A stretch of DNA of 64,000 nt from Pandoraea iniqua (GTDB taxonomy: Bacteria; Pseudomonadota; Gammaproteobacteria; Burkholderiales; Burkholderiaceae). A program made the position numbers and the translations under genes. Positions within the stretch are counted from its first letter, which is position 1. Each line of letters opens with the position of its first letter. The notes beneath the pieces are model-generated. The model was not told the DNA's origin and did no database searches. It saw nothing but the letters and a program-made list of their open reading frames with translations. The stretch lies in assembly GCF_902459685.1 (NCBI RefSeq), contig NZ_CABPSF010000003.1:930001-994000 (forward strand), in the 5' to 3' direction. Of this stretch, positions 1 to 10,200 are shown one piece after another.

Positions 1-294
1 CCGACGTTCGGTTCGCTGATGGTGTTCCAGATCGTGCTGGGCCTGCTGATGACGACGTACTTCGGCGCGCTGCCTGCCCTGCTCACCGAATTGTTCCCGG
101 TGCAGGTGCGCACCACGGGCCTGTCGCTGGGCTATAACATTGCGGCAACCGTGTTCGGCGGCTTCGCACCGTTTATCATCACGTGGCTCATCGGCGCCAC
201 TGGCAACAAGCTTGCGCCGAGCTTCTATCTGATTTTTGCGGCCCTGATCAGCATTACCGCCCTGCTGCGCGTGCGCAGCATCGGTCTGCGCTAA
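1..294 (+). CDS. MFS transporter, C-terminal fragment
   Basis: The reading frame is open from the first base and ends at TAA 292-294, so the gene is cut by the left edge. The visible 97 residues hold about three hydrophobic helices separated by short basic loops (for example LFPVQVRTTGLSLGYN), typical of the last helices of a major facilitator superfamily transporter, perhaps of the metabolite:H+ symporter type. It lies 37 bases before the dehydratase gene on the same strand, so it may import the substrate of that locus. The substrate cannot be read from this fragment. Confidence 0.75.
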   Translation, partial: PTFGSLMVFQIVLGLLMTTYFGALPALLTELFPVQVRTTGLSLGYNIAATVFGGFAPFIITWLIGATGNKLAPSFYLIFAALISITALLRVRSIGLR

Positions 295-331
295 CGCTAT
301 CCACCGCGCTTTTTCTGGAGACAATGTCCAA

Positions 332-1366
332 GTGACTCATCCGAACGCCACCCCGGACCTGCACGCTGAAACCATCGACGGTCAGCCCGCGCCCACCAAA
401 GAAGCGATTGCCGCGCTGCACGAGCAACTCAAGCCGTACGTGCGCCATACGCCGGTCTTCACGCGCCGCGACTTCCCCACGCTGGGCGACACGCAACTGA
501 CCTTCAAGTACGAACTGCTGCAAGCCTCGGGCACGTTCAAGGCCCGGGGGGCGTTCTCCAATCTGCTGGCGCTCAGCGACGCGCAGCGTCAGGCCGGTGT
601 GACGTGCGTTTCCGCAGGCAATCACGCGGTGGCCGTGGCCTACGCTGCGCAGGCGATGGGCGTGAGCGCGAAGACGGTGATGCTCAAGACGGCCAGCCCC
701 GCACGTTCGTCGCTGTGCCGTGAGTACGGTGCCGACCTCGTGCTGGCCGAGAACGTGCATGAGGCGTTCGACACGGTCAAGCGCGTGGAGCAGGAGGAAG
801 GCCGCTTCTTCGTGCATCCGTTCAACGGCTATCGCACGGTGCTGGGCACGGCAACGCTCGGCTATGAGTGGGCGCAGCAAGCCCCCGATCTCGACGCCGT
901 CATCGTGCCGATCGGCGGCGGCGGCCTGATCGCGGGTGTGGCCACGGCGTTCAAACTGTTCGCCCCGCACGTGAAGGTCTACGGCGTGGAACCGGCAGGT
1001 GCCGATGCCATGGCGCAGAGCTTTGCGACCAACGGTCCGGTCAAGATGGGCCCGATGACGGGCATTGCCGACAGCCTGATGGCGCCGCACACCGAGTTGT
1101 ACAGCTACACCCTGTGCCGCCGCCATATCGACGAACTGGTGACGGTGACCGACGACCAGATGCGCGCGGGCATGCTCACCTTGTTCCGTCAGTTGAAGCT
1201 GGCCGTGGAACCGGCGTGCGCGGCTGCCACCGCCGCCCTGATGGGGCCGCTGCGCGAGAAGCTTGCCGGCAAGCGTGTGGGCGTGCTGTTGTGCGGCACG
1301 AACACCGACCCGGCCACGTTCCAGCGCCATATCGACGCCGCGCTCGCGGCAGAAGCCAACGCCTGA
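332..1366 (+). CDS. threonine/serine dehydratase-like PLP enzyme
   Basis: A 344-residue fold-type II PLP enzyme of the threonine dehydratase family. The Schiff-base lysine is K70 in GTFKARGAF, the substrate loop is SAGNHA (94-99) and the phosphate-binding glycine run GGGG is at 195-198. There is no C-terminal ACT regulatory domain, so it resembles catabolic rather than biosynthetic (IlvA) enzymes. The start is GTG 332 with GGAG about 12 bases upstream; a nearer ATG at 324 is out of frame and hits a stop. The next gene starts 6 bases after its stop. The pairing of a dehydratase with an ornithine-cyclodeaminase-like protein is like eutB/eutC of ectoine utilisation, but no other ectoine gene is visible, so the substrate (perhaps a beta-hydroxy amino acid) is open. 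Confidence 0.85.
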   Translation: MTHPNATPDLHAETIDGQPAPTKEAIAALHEQLKPYVRHTPVFTRRDFPTLGDTQLTFKYELLQASGTFKARGAFSNLLALSDAQRQAGVTCVSAGNHAVAVAYAAQAMGVSAKTVMLKTASPARSSLCREYGADLVLAENVHEAFDTVKRVEQEEGRFFVHPFNGYRTVLGTATLGYEWAQQAPDLDAVIVPIGGGGLIAGVATAFKLFAPHVKVYGVEPAGADAMAQSFATNGPVKMGPMTGIADSLMAPHTELYSYTLCRRHIDELVTVTDDQMRAGMLTLFRQLKLAVEPACAAATAALMGPLREKLAGKRVGVLLCGTNTDPATFQRHIDAALAAEANA

Positions 1367-1372
1367 CCGACG

Positions 1373-2425
1373 ATGACCGCTACCTCGCCCTCGCCTGCCG
1401 TTTTGCTGCTCGACGCCGCGCAAGTCGCGGCGCTGATGCCTGTCGCCGACGCGATTCCCGTCATGTCGGAGATGTTCGCCGCGCTGGCGCGTGAGCAAGT
1501 TTATTTGCCCCTGCGTCAGATCATCCGGCCGCCGGAAGCGCTCGGCGCGAAAGGCATGCTGGGGATGATGCCGGCGTTTATTGCAGGGAGCGCGGGAAGC
1601 GGCGAAGGTGGAGACAACCCGCCGGTCTACGGGGCGAAGGTGGGCACGTTTTTCCCCGGCAACAGCACGCTGGGGAAAGACCCGCATCAAGGCTGCGTCG
1701 TGCTGATGAGCGGCGAGACGGGCGAGTTGCTGGCGATCATGAATGCCGCCGAGATCACCGGCATTCGCACCGCCGCCGTCACCGGGCTGGCGACCCGCCT
1801 GCTCGCGCGCCATGACGCAACACGTCTCGCGCTGATCGGCGCAGGCCATCAGGCGCACTGGCACCTTGCTGCTTTGGCGGCTGCGCGACCGTTGCAACAC
1901 GTTCGCGTGGCGAGCCGTTCGCGCGCCAGTGCACAAGCGTTTGTCGACAAGGAACAACCGAACTACGGCTTCACGCTGGAGCCCGCCGACAGCGTCGAAG
2001 CCGCCGTGTGCGATGCCGATATCGTCGTGACCGTCACCAACACCACCGAGCCGGTGCTGCACTCGGCATGGCTGGCACCGGGCACGCACGTCAATCTGGT
2101 CGGCAGCAGCACGCCGCGCCATCGCGAAGCCGATACCGAGTTGATGGCGCGCGCCCGGCTGTTTGTCGACCGCCGCGAGTCGACCGTCAACGAATCGGGC
2201 GACTATCTCGCCGCCGCCGCCGAAGGCCGCATCGGTCCGGAGGATCTGCTGGCCGAACTCGGCGAACTGGTCATCGGCCGTCATCCGGGCCGGGCCAGCG
2301 CGGAGGACGTCACCCTGTTCAAATCGCTCGGCATGGGCGCGCAGGACGTGGCGCTGGCCGCCGCACTGTATCGGCGCGCGCAGACCCCGTCGGGTCAAAA
2401 CATCGGGGTACGCGCCGCCATCTGA
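1373..2425 (+). CDS. ornithine cyclodeaminase/mu-crystallin family protein
   Basis: A 350-residue protein with the layout of the ornithine cyclodeaminase/mu-crystallin family: an N-terminal dimerisation and substrate domain with K89 (GAKV) and R132 (GIRTAAV), then an NAD(P)-binding Rossmann segment with GAGHQA at 156-161. Members are either cyclodeaminases or ketimine reductases such as delta1-pyrroline-2-carboxylate reductase; motif reading cannot separate them. It follows the dehydratase with a 6-base gap, so the two are probably co-translated. A plausible division of labour (inference) is that the dehydratase makes an imino or keto acid and this enzyme reduces or cyclises it. Confidence 0.82.
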   Translation: MTATSPSPAVLLLDAAQVAALMPVADAIPVMSEMFAALAREQVYLPLRQIIRPPEALGAKGMLGMMPAFIAGSAGSGEGGDNPPVYGAKVGTFFPGNSTLGKDPHQGCVVLMSGETGELLAIMNAAEITGIRTAAVTGLATRLLARHDATRLALIGAGHQAHWHLAALAAARPLQHVRVASRSRASAQAFVDKEQPNYGFTLEPADSVEAAVCDADIVVTVTNTTEPVLHSAWLAPGTHVNLVGSSTPRHREADTELMARARLFVDRRESTVNESGDYLAAAAEGRIGPEDLLAELGELVIGRHPGRASAEDVTLFKSLGMGAQDVALAAALYRRAQTPSGQNIGVRAAI

Positions 2426-2536
2426 GCGCCGCAGGGCTGTCCGAATCCGTCCGATTCCCGTCCGCACAAGGTCTGTCGCCCGCGCGTGAACCTCCGTAAT
2501 ATGGGGCCATCGTCACCCCACCCCACGGAGTTCGTC

Positions 2537-3103
2537 ATGTCGCAAGCTCAAACGTCACAAGCGTCCCGCACCGCCCTGCTCGTCATCGATGCCCAAGAAT
2601 CGTTCCGCCAGCGTCCGTACTGGCGCGAAGACGATCTGGCCACGTACTTCTCGCGCCAGCAGGCGCTGGTCGACGGTGCCGTCGCGCGTGGCGTGCCGGT
2701 CGTGCAGGTCTTCCATATCGACTCGGGCGTGTTCTCGCGCGCCTCGGGCTTCGTGCGCACGCTCGAAGAACTCCGCATCGAGCCGGTCTTTACGGTAGAT
2801 AAGGTCAAGCACAGCGCGCTGGCAGGCTCCACGCTCGGCCCGTGGCTGGTCGAGCATGGCATCACGCGTCTGATCGTCTCAGGTATCCGCACCGAGCAGT
2901 GCTGCGAGACGACCACGCGCGCCGCCTCCGATGCCGGTTATCAAGTCGATTTCGTCACCGAAGCCACGCTCACGTTCCCGATGAAGCACCCGCGCACGGG
3001 CCGCGAACTCTCGGTAGCCGACCTGAAAGAACGTACCGAAACGGTGCTCGTCGACCGCTTCGCTCGCATCGTCACGGTTGAGGAAGCGCTCGCGGCGGTG
3101 TAA
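2537..3103 (+). CDS. isochorismatase-like cysteine hydrolase
   Basis: A 188-residue cysteine hydrolase of the isochorismatase-like superfamily. The catalytic triad is readable as D18 (VIDAQ), K91 (KVKHSAL) and C122 (GIRTEQCCETT). I place the start at ATG 2537, where ACGGAG sits 7-8 bases upstream and the superfamily's N-terminal beta strand follows directly; a GTG at 2486 would add 17 residues without support. Family members hydrolyse amides, vinyl ethers or ureido groups (nicotinamide, isochorismate, N-carbamoyl compounds), so the substrate is undefined. It is the third gene of the presumed catabolic set and precedes its putative regulator. Confidence 0.85.
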   Translation: MSQAQTSQASRTALLVIDAQESFRQRPYWREDDLATYFSRQQALVDGAVARGVPVVQVFHIDSGVFSRASGFVRTLEELRIEPVFTVDKVKHSALAGSTLGPWLVEHGITRLIVSGIRTEQCCETTTRAASDAGYQVDFVTEATLTFPMKHPRTGRELSVADLKERTETVLVDRFARIVTVEEALAAV

Positions 3104-3145
3104 CGTCGGGGTCTGTCCGAATTTGTCCGCCGTCTGGGCGCTTAC

Positions 3146-4183
3146 GTGATGCCGCGAATTCAACCTGTCTATCTGTTGGTCATGCCTGACGCGCTGCTGC
3201 TGGACATCGCCGCGCCGGCCGAAGCGTTGCGCATGGCCAATTTGCAGCAGGATACGGTTCGCTTCGTGTTGCATTACGTGGGCACCCGGGCGTCGGTCGA
3301 CACGTCGATCGGCTTGCGGCTCTCGCCATTGACCGTGCTGCCCGATGGCGTCCCCGAGGATGCATGGATTGTCGTGACCGGCACGGTGGAAAAGCCGCTG
3401 CCGATCGCGGCGGCCCATGACGACGCGGCGGCATCGGTGGCATCGGTGGCATCGGTGGCATCGGTCATTTCGGACGACGACGCCGAATCGCTGGCCGTCG
3501 CGTGGCTGCGGCGTACGGTGCGCCCTACGCATCGACTAGCCTGCATCTGCACTGGCGCGTTGCTCGCCGCGCGGGCGGGGTTGCTCGACGGACGCTTCTG
3601 CACCACGCATCACGGCAGCTGCGATGCCCTGCGCGCGCTCGCCCCGGGCGCACGCGTGGCCGACAACCGGCTCTACGTGCAGGACGGCAACGTCTGGAGC
3701 AGCGCGGGCGTGACCACCGGCCTCGACCTGATGCTCACGCTCATTGCCGAGGTCACCAGTCCGTTGTGTGCTGCCGCGGTGGCCCGCCAGATGGTCGTCT
3801 ACTCGCGCCGCGCCGGCGCCGACCCGCAGCTCTCGCCGTGGCTCGAAGGCCGCAATCACTTGCACCCCGCCTTGCATCGCATGCAAGACGCCATCGCGGC
3901 CGATCCCGCGCGCGACTGGACACTCGCCGCCATGGCAGAGATCGCCAGCACCAGCGAACGGCAGGTCACACGGCTCTTTCGCGAACACTCCGGCACCGCC
4001 CCGATCGACTACCTGCATCGCTTGCGCATTGCGCTGGTGCGCGAGATGCTCGGCAATAGCCAACTCGATCTTGAACGCATCGCCGAACGCGCGGGTTTCG
4101 CCTCGGCGCGCCATATGCGCCGCGTTTGGCACAAGTTCGAAGCGGTACCGCCGAGCCATGCACGCCGCCCCATGAACCACTAA
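3146..4183 (+). CDS. GlxA-family AraC-type transcriptional regulator
   Basis: A 345-residue regulator with a DJ-1/PfpI-like (class I glutamine amidotransferase-like) N-terminal domain. The nucleophile-elbow segment CICTGALLAA is followed by the family's GLLDGRFCTTHH stretch. The C-terminal 100 residues form an AraC-type double helix-turn-helix (RQVTRLFREHSG ... RIAERAGFASARHMRRVWH). Such proteins usually sense a small molecule and control an adjacent catabolic operon, here probably the preceding three genes. GTG 3146 and ATG 3149 are adjacent; either could start translation. An in-frame repeat of the codons for VAS (about 3430-3465) sits in a variable loop. The stop lies inside a 7-bp tandem repeat. 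Confidence 0.88.
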   Translation: MMPRIQPVYLLVMPDALLLDIAAPAEALRMANLQQDTVRFVLHYVGTRASVDTSIGLRLSPLTVLPDGVPEDAWIVVTGTVEKPLPIAAAHDDAAASVASVASVASVISDDDAESLAVAWLRRTVRPTHRLACICTGALLAARAGLLDGRFCTTHHGSCDALRALAPGARVADNRLYVQDGNVWSSAGVTTGLDLMLTLIAEVTSPLCAAAVARQMVVYSRRAGADPQLSPWLEGRNHLHPALHRMQDAIAADPARDWTLAAMAEIASTSERQVTRLFREHSGTAPIDYLHRLRIALVREMLGNSQLDLERIAERAGFASARHMRRVWHKFEAVPPSHARRPMNH

Positions 4184-4209
4184 CCACTAGCCACTAACCA
4201 CTAACCACT
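4175..4209. repeat. five 7-bp tandem repeats (AACCACT)
   Basis: Five head-to-tail copies of AACCACT (the third reads AGCCACT) begin within the last codons of the GlxA-type regulator and fill most of the 50-base convergent gap before the stop of the first giant gene. Because the unit is 7 bp, the embedded TAA/TAG falls at 4181, 4188, 4195, 4202 and 4209, which closes all three plus-strand frames. Confidence 0.9.
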
Positions 4210-4233
4210 AAGCGCGGCTGACGCCCGCCGGTG

Positions 4234-7200
4234 TCATCGGAAGTTCTGCCGCGGGTGCCAACCCGGCTGCGGAAAATTCGGCCACGCCGGTGCGTGCAAC
4301 AGCAACGCATTCTCCTGATAGTCGAACGGCAACACGCCCTGTGCATCGGCAAACGTCGGCGCGGCGTTCAGGGCGTCTTCAATGGTGTGGAAATCGACGT
4401 ATTTGACGTGTCGGTTACCCGCCCGCGCAACATAGGCAGCCTGCCACTGCGCTTCGCTGGCGATGTACCCAAAGTACGGGGGATGCAGCGTATCGGGCAA
4501 CGCGTGACTCGCGAAAATATCGACGACGACCCGGCAAGGCGTCTCACTTCGGCGGAACGGCTTCTCGGCATCGCCGACCAGCGCATAGGACCAATCGGGT
4601 TTGAATTGATTGGCGTGCGACCACGTCAGCACGACACGGCACCGAATGTTCGTCACGTTGAACCGTTGCATTGCCGCATGAATCGCCGCCAGCAGATTGG
4701 CGTCGGCGCCATCCGAGCGCCGCTCGATGGCCGTGAGCACCAGCGGCACCGCGACGATCTCCTGCTCCAGCAGCGTCCCGTCGACCGTCCCGTTGCTGGC
4801 AGGCGGGCAGCGGGGTTCGACATGAATTCCCGGTGTGAGCCCTTCTGCGCACATCGAGACAGGCGTCCCGTCCTTCAACACCACGCCGTCGCCGGTAAAG
4901 GCGAGCAACGTATTGTTTGCCAACAGATCGATGCGCTCCAGACGGGGCGGCAGGCGTCCATCTTCGAAGCGTCTCGTCCATCCCGCCACGACGCCCTGCC
5001 CCAGACTGAACATTTCGTACCACACCTGCACGTCGTAGTCGTTCCCCAGCGGGCTGGTCAGAAAGAGGCGATAGCCCGGCGGCACGGCGGCGAACGATGG
5101 CGCGTCATTGATGCGGATGAGTCCGCGCCCGGAGGTTCCGGACGTATAGCCATCCGCGCTGATCGGCATCGAATCCCAGATGGTGTCGATGACCGCCGCA
5201 AACCGGTCGGTCGCCTGCATATGGAAACTGGCGTTGAGCAGCGACCTGCCGAACGTGCTGCTGCCCACGCCCCACTCGACGAGGCCAGCCATCTCGCCAC
5301 GTGCCACCCCCTTGGTGTAAGGCGTCAGATGCGCATCGACAAAGTTGATCGCCTGCATCACCGCCTCTTCCGGTGCCTTGCCGGCCAGTGGGTACGTGCC
5401 GTTCGCGGCCGCCGCTTCACGTGCCATCAGTCCGATGGAATGCGCCAGCGAGAGATCGGGTCCCGTCCATCGGGTATGGATCAATGCCGCGTCGGTGATT
5501 TCGCGGGGCGGTGCAAACGGCGTATCGGAAGTCCTCGGCCGCAGGAGCGCACGCACCGCACGGGTCAGCTTTTTCGCATCGTCCGGCGGCAACACGCTGG
5601 CGGCATAGGCCACCAGAAACAGCAGGTCGTGCGAGCGGTCGTCCTGCATGCAGATGTCGATCGCGCTGGCCCGGCAATGCAGGTCCCAGAAGATTCGACT
5701 GTGCAAGTCGTTCACCATGTCGCCATGCCCGCCCCGACGGGTCACGAAGGTCACGGCGGCCAGCGGATCGGGGCTCGCGTCGCTGGGCACGCCGGGCAGC
5801 GCTCTATCCTCGTTCAGCAAGCCCCGGTAGACCCACAGCCGGTGTTCGCTGAGATGGGGCCTGACGAACGCTTGCAAGGCTTGTCGTCCCTTGATCGTGA
5901 GGTTGCCGGTCCAACCTAGCGCGTCTCCGGTGATCAGCGACAGCAGCAGGTAGTTGCGCACACCGTCCGACACCCGCGCTTCATCCAAGCGGTCGACACC
6001 GCTCAATGCGACCACGCCGTACAACGTGGCGTCGTACAAGCGCGCCGTGCGCAGGGGCTCGACCCCTTGTAGCCGCCGCAACGCCAGCCCCTGATTCGCC
6101 GCGTCGAGAAACGGCAGGTGCCAGAGCAGCAGCCCCGTCTCGACACGGGCGAGCACGTCGGACAACGCTGCCTTGAATTCGGACACGTTCCAGCGCTGGA
6201 AAATCTGACTGCGAAACCCGGACACTTGATAGGCTGCAATCTGATCGATCGTGCGCAACCGCATGCCTAACCGATTGGCTCGCCACAGCGCCACGATATC
6301 GGACCACGACACCTTTTCTTCAAGCGTTTGCGATGCCGGCAGCAGTCTCGCCAGTGGGCTCAGCGGCGAACCCGGCAGCGGATTCAGGGGGGGATTCGGC
6401 AGTATCGTCTCGGGCGCTTCCGATGGCGCGGGCCGCACCGCCACGCGCCCCGCGTCGGGGTCGAATATCGGGATGGCGGGCACGCGCTGCCGAATCGTTT
6501 CGTCGATGAACATCGAGAACATGGCGCCGGAGACCTCCACGCTGCCGTTACCGTGAAACGTCAGAATGTCGGCATGCTTGCCGGCGAAATCGATGACCGC
6601 AAAATCCGTCGGCAACGTCACGATGGCGGGATCGGTGCCGCTGCCCACCACCTCGCCGTCACCACAAGTCATGCCGGCGAAGAACATCGTGCCGAACTCG
6701 TCGGCCAATGCGATGGCGTATCCCGGCGGCAAGCGCAACAGTTCATCACGCGTCGTAACCGGGGCGCGTCGCAGCCCGAGAAAGCCGTTGACGTTGCGGT
6801 TTCTGATGGCCACCGTCCTGCGGATATTGCTATCGCTCGTCCCACCATAGGCCGCGCGCACATGATCGATGACATCCCACGGGCGTTGCGGCGTTTCCAT
6901 CGGCGATGCGTTATCAGGCAAACGCAGGTCGGCGAGACCGACAAGGCTTTGCACCATGGCGCGGCGTTCGTCGTGATTCGGGGACGGCATGGCGTCCATG
7001 GCCGCATGACTGCTGCGCAGCAAATGGCCCGACGCCGCCAGCGTGTAGCCGAACGCCGCCCTGAAGATCCGCCATTCGGCCGCGCCGATGGGCAAGAGAT
7101 GCACAAACATCATCAGCGTGCCCAGCTTCATGTCGTGCTGCGCTTTGCGCAGGCCGGCCAGATCGGTGTCCTTGGCCTCCGCCGAAACCAGCATCAGGTT

Positions 7201-10200
7201 GGCGAAACTGGTCGCCACGCCGGCACCGAATGCGGCCGGCGACACCCAGACCGACAGCGGAAATGCGCCAAACAGCAGCGGAAAAAACACCCCAGAACCT
7301 TGCAGCATCGCGTGCTGTATGGCGAGCCGGTCGCGGCGATCGCGCCATGACTTGGTGGCAATACGTACGTCCATGTTCTCGCGCACGGTGCGGACTTCCG
7401 CCTTCCACAACTCGTCCCGGATCGCGTTGCTCGACTGGAACTCGAAGTCGGGTTGATACATCTCCCGCCGTGTCTCGGTATTGGCGAACCATAGGCCGAC
7501 CGGCCCGCCGTCGCCCGGCCCCCAGCCGATGCCTGACCCCGGGCCTGTCTTCCTGCCGATGCGGAACTGAAGATCGCTGATGTGTACGGGGTTGTCGAGC
7601 TTGACGAGATCGCGCGCCGACAAGTGACCCGTCATGAACTCTCGGAAGAGCGCGCTTCGCTCGACCGTTCGATCCCACCAGAGCCAAGTGCCGCTCTTGA
7701 GCGAGACCAGCAATGCGTTTTCACCGTTGGTATGGCGCGCCGCCAGCAAGCCGGGCATGACCCTTTTGTGGAACGTCAACAGGCGCAACGTGTTGCCTCG
7801 CTCGCTTTCGGCAGCGGCCTGCTTCACGATGTCGGCAGCCCATGCGGGGCTGCCTTCGGACAATCTCGCCTGCAAGATCATGGCAAACGTGCGGGCATTG
7901 ACGTAATGCCCAAACGCCGCGACCGCCTCCGGCGCACGTTCCAGTTGCGCCAGATGAGCGATGTCGGCGTCGTACAAGGCCTGCCGGAAGTCGTCGTTGT
8001 TGACCGCGTTCAACAAGCGGGTCACCTCGGGATTACCGTCGCTGACCGCTACCGACCGGACCTCCTTCGTCGCCCCCAGCTTCAGTAACTCTTTCTGGTA
8101 GTGATGCCCCAGTGCAACGTCTCGCAACCGGTACTTCTCGACGGTCGTCAACGTCATGGACGGCACGCCATGCGCGTTCCCCATGACGAGAAACGGGATC
8201 GAGCGATACGTCACGTTGACCCATTCGTCGAGCATCGCCGAAACGTTCGACGGCACGAGGCCCGCGCTGCGCTGCGTCAGCACGTCCTTGATCAACCATG
8301 CGGTGTGCGAGTCCGCCGCATCCCGGTAGGTGTGCGCGGCGTCGTCCCATGCCATCCAGTCGCCCAGTGTCAGCAACTTGCTCAGACTCAGGCCGTCTCG
8401 CAGATCGCGGACAGCCGGCGGTGGCAGCGGTGCCTCTGCGCGCCGGGCATCGCTGATGGGGGAACCCGAGGGCGATTCTGCGGGTGAATCCGCGGGCGAA
8501 TCTGCTGATGAATCCACCCGCTGCGGATCGTCGCTCAGCCATGACGCGGCCCAGTGGTAGGCATATCGGGCCGCTGCGGCCACGCTCACCGCGCCAAGCG
8601 CAAGCCCGCCCACCTGCACCGTGCGCGACTTCAGTCCCACGCGCAATGCGCGGGTCATGGTCCAAGTGGCGATGGCACTTCCGGTGTTCAGTAGCGGATC
8701 CGTGGGATCGGTAGGATCGGTGGGATCGGCGGCATGGCTCGCCGCGCGCGCATCGTCCGGCTCGAATGGCGGTGCGGCATACACACCACCCGCGATCGCG
8801 GGTGATAAGGATTCAGGTGTGACACGCGCGGGCGGCGCGATGCGGATCGATGGCCACGATACGGCGGCGTGCCGTGGCCGCAACGTATCGTTCGCGAGCG
8901 GCAGTGGTTCGACACGTTCGACAGGTCCGAGAGGCCCGGCAAGTTCGACGCGGGCAGAGGGTCCGGCACTTTCCGCTCGCCCGGCCTGAGCGGATTGGCC
9001 GGATTGGCTGGTTCGGCTGTCAGGTCCCGGCAAGTACCGGATCGCAGCGGCCCGTTGCCACGCCGCACGATCCCACGCGTACAGCTCGTCTTGCCACGCC
9101 TCGGCGCGCCAGGACTGACGTGCCGACGCCACCTCATCGCCCCACGGACTCAACAGCCCGTGCTGGCTCGCCAGATCCAGCAACGTCTCCAGCGCCTGCT
9201 TGCCGCACGTGAGGTTTGGCGTGCGCCGCGTGTTCTCGCGCTCCGCCCGCTCGAAGTCGCGCACCGGCAATCGACGCACCACGTCGCCGGGGGTTTGTCC
9301 TGCCGTGCGCGTCGCCAGCCTGCGACGGATCGCCGACGTCAGATGAAAGAAGTCGAGCCGCGCGTCGGCCCCTTCGAGCCGCGCCATCAGCGCCTTGAGA
9401 TCGGCGCATCCGAGTTCCGGCAAGCTGAGCGCCAGCGCAGCTTCGTATTTCGCACGTTCCGCCGGATCGGCATGGCTCGAGAGCGTCGAAACCGCCCTTC
9501 GTAACGCCCCCCCCAATACACCGATTTGCAGAGCCCCGGCGGTGATCGCACCGGCCAGCGGCAAACTCGTTCCGAGTGCGTACGCGGCGGTGCCTGCCAC
9601 AGCCCACAGCGTGCCGCGTGCAAACAGCGCGCCCGCCGCGGCCGGCTCACTCACGTGCCCGCCGTCGGCGGGGCCGCCCATCAGGTCTTGCCACAACGCC
9701 TGCGCTACGTCGGGGGCTTCGCACACGATGTCCGGCAACGACGCGACCATCGCCTCGACGTCGTCATCGACAACATCGGCAATCTCGGCAAGCGTGCGCC
9801 GTGACGCCGAGGCGATCAACACATGACACAGGCCACCGTACGGCTGGCGTTCATCGGACCACTCGACGTCCCCCGCTCGCCAGAGGCCGAACCGGGCGCC
9901 GTCGCGGCAAATTTGCCAGTGCCGATCGGCGCCAGTCGTCTCTCGCCCACGCGGGACGCTCACGTCCAGACGTTCAATCGGTGCCCCACAGGCATCGACG
10001 ATGTCCAACACGCCGCCCGCGCCGAGACGGCCGCACTGGGCAATCAACCGTGGCGCCAGCACTGCCCCTACCGCCCCCCATCGCTCGGGTTGCGCAAGCA
10101 GCCGGTACACGGTCTGCGCGCGCCAATCCATGTTGGCGACCTGCGTCGGCGTGGCGGCTTGTCTCTGTGCCTGCCAGCCGAGGCGCAGACGCGTCGCGGC

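Noticed and set aside
332-2425. Naming the dehydratase and cyclodeaminase eutB and eutC
   Set aside because: No ectoine hydrolase, deacetylase or transporter genes are visible, and both families have many other roles.
254-2467. Long open frame on the minus strand opposite the dehydratase and cyclodeaminase genes
   Set aside because: The translation is Arg/His/Gln-rich without any recognisable domain, while the plus strand codes well-conserved enzymes; it is a high-GC antisense shadow.
4231-5919. Plus-strand open frame under giant gene A
   Set aside because: Same shadow composition (Arg, His, Gln) and no ribosome-binding site; gene A is supported by alignment to its paralogues.
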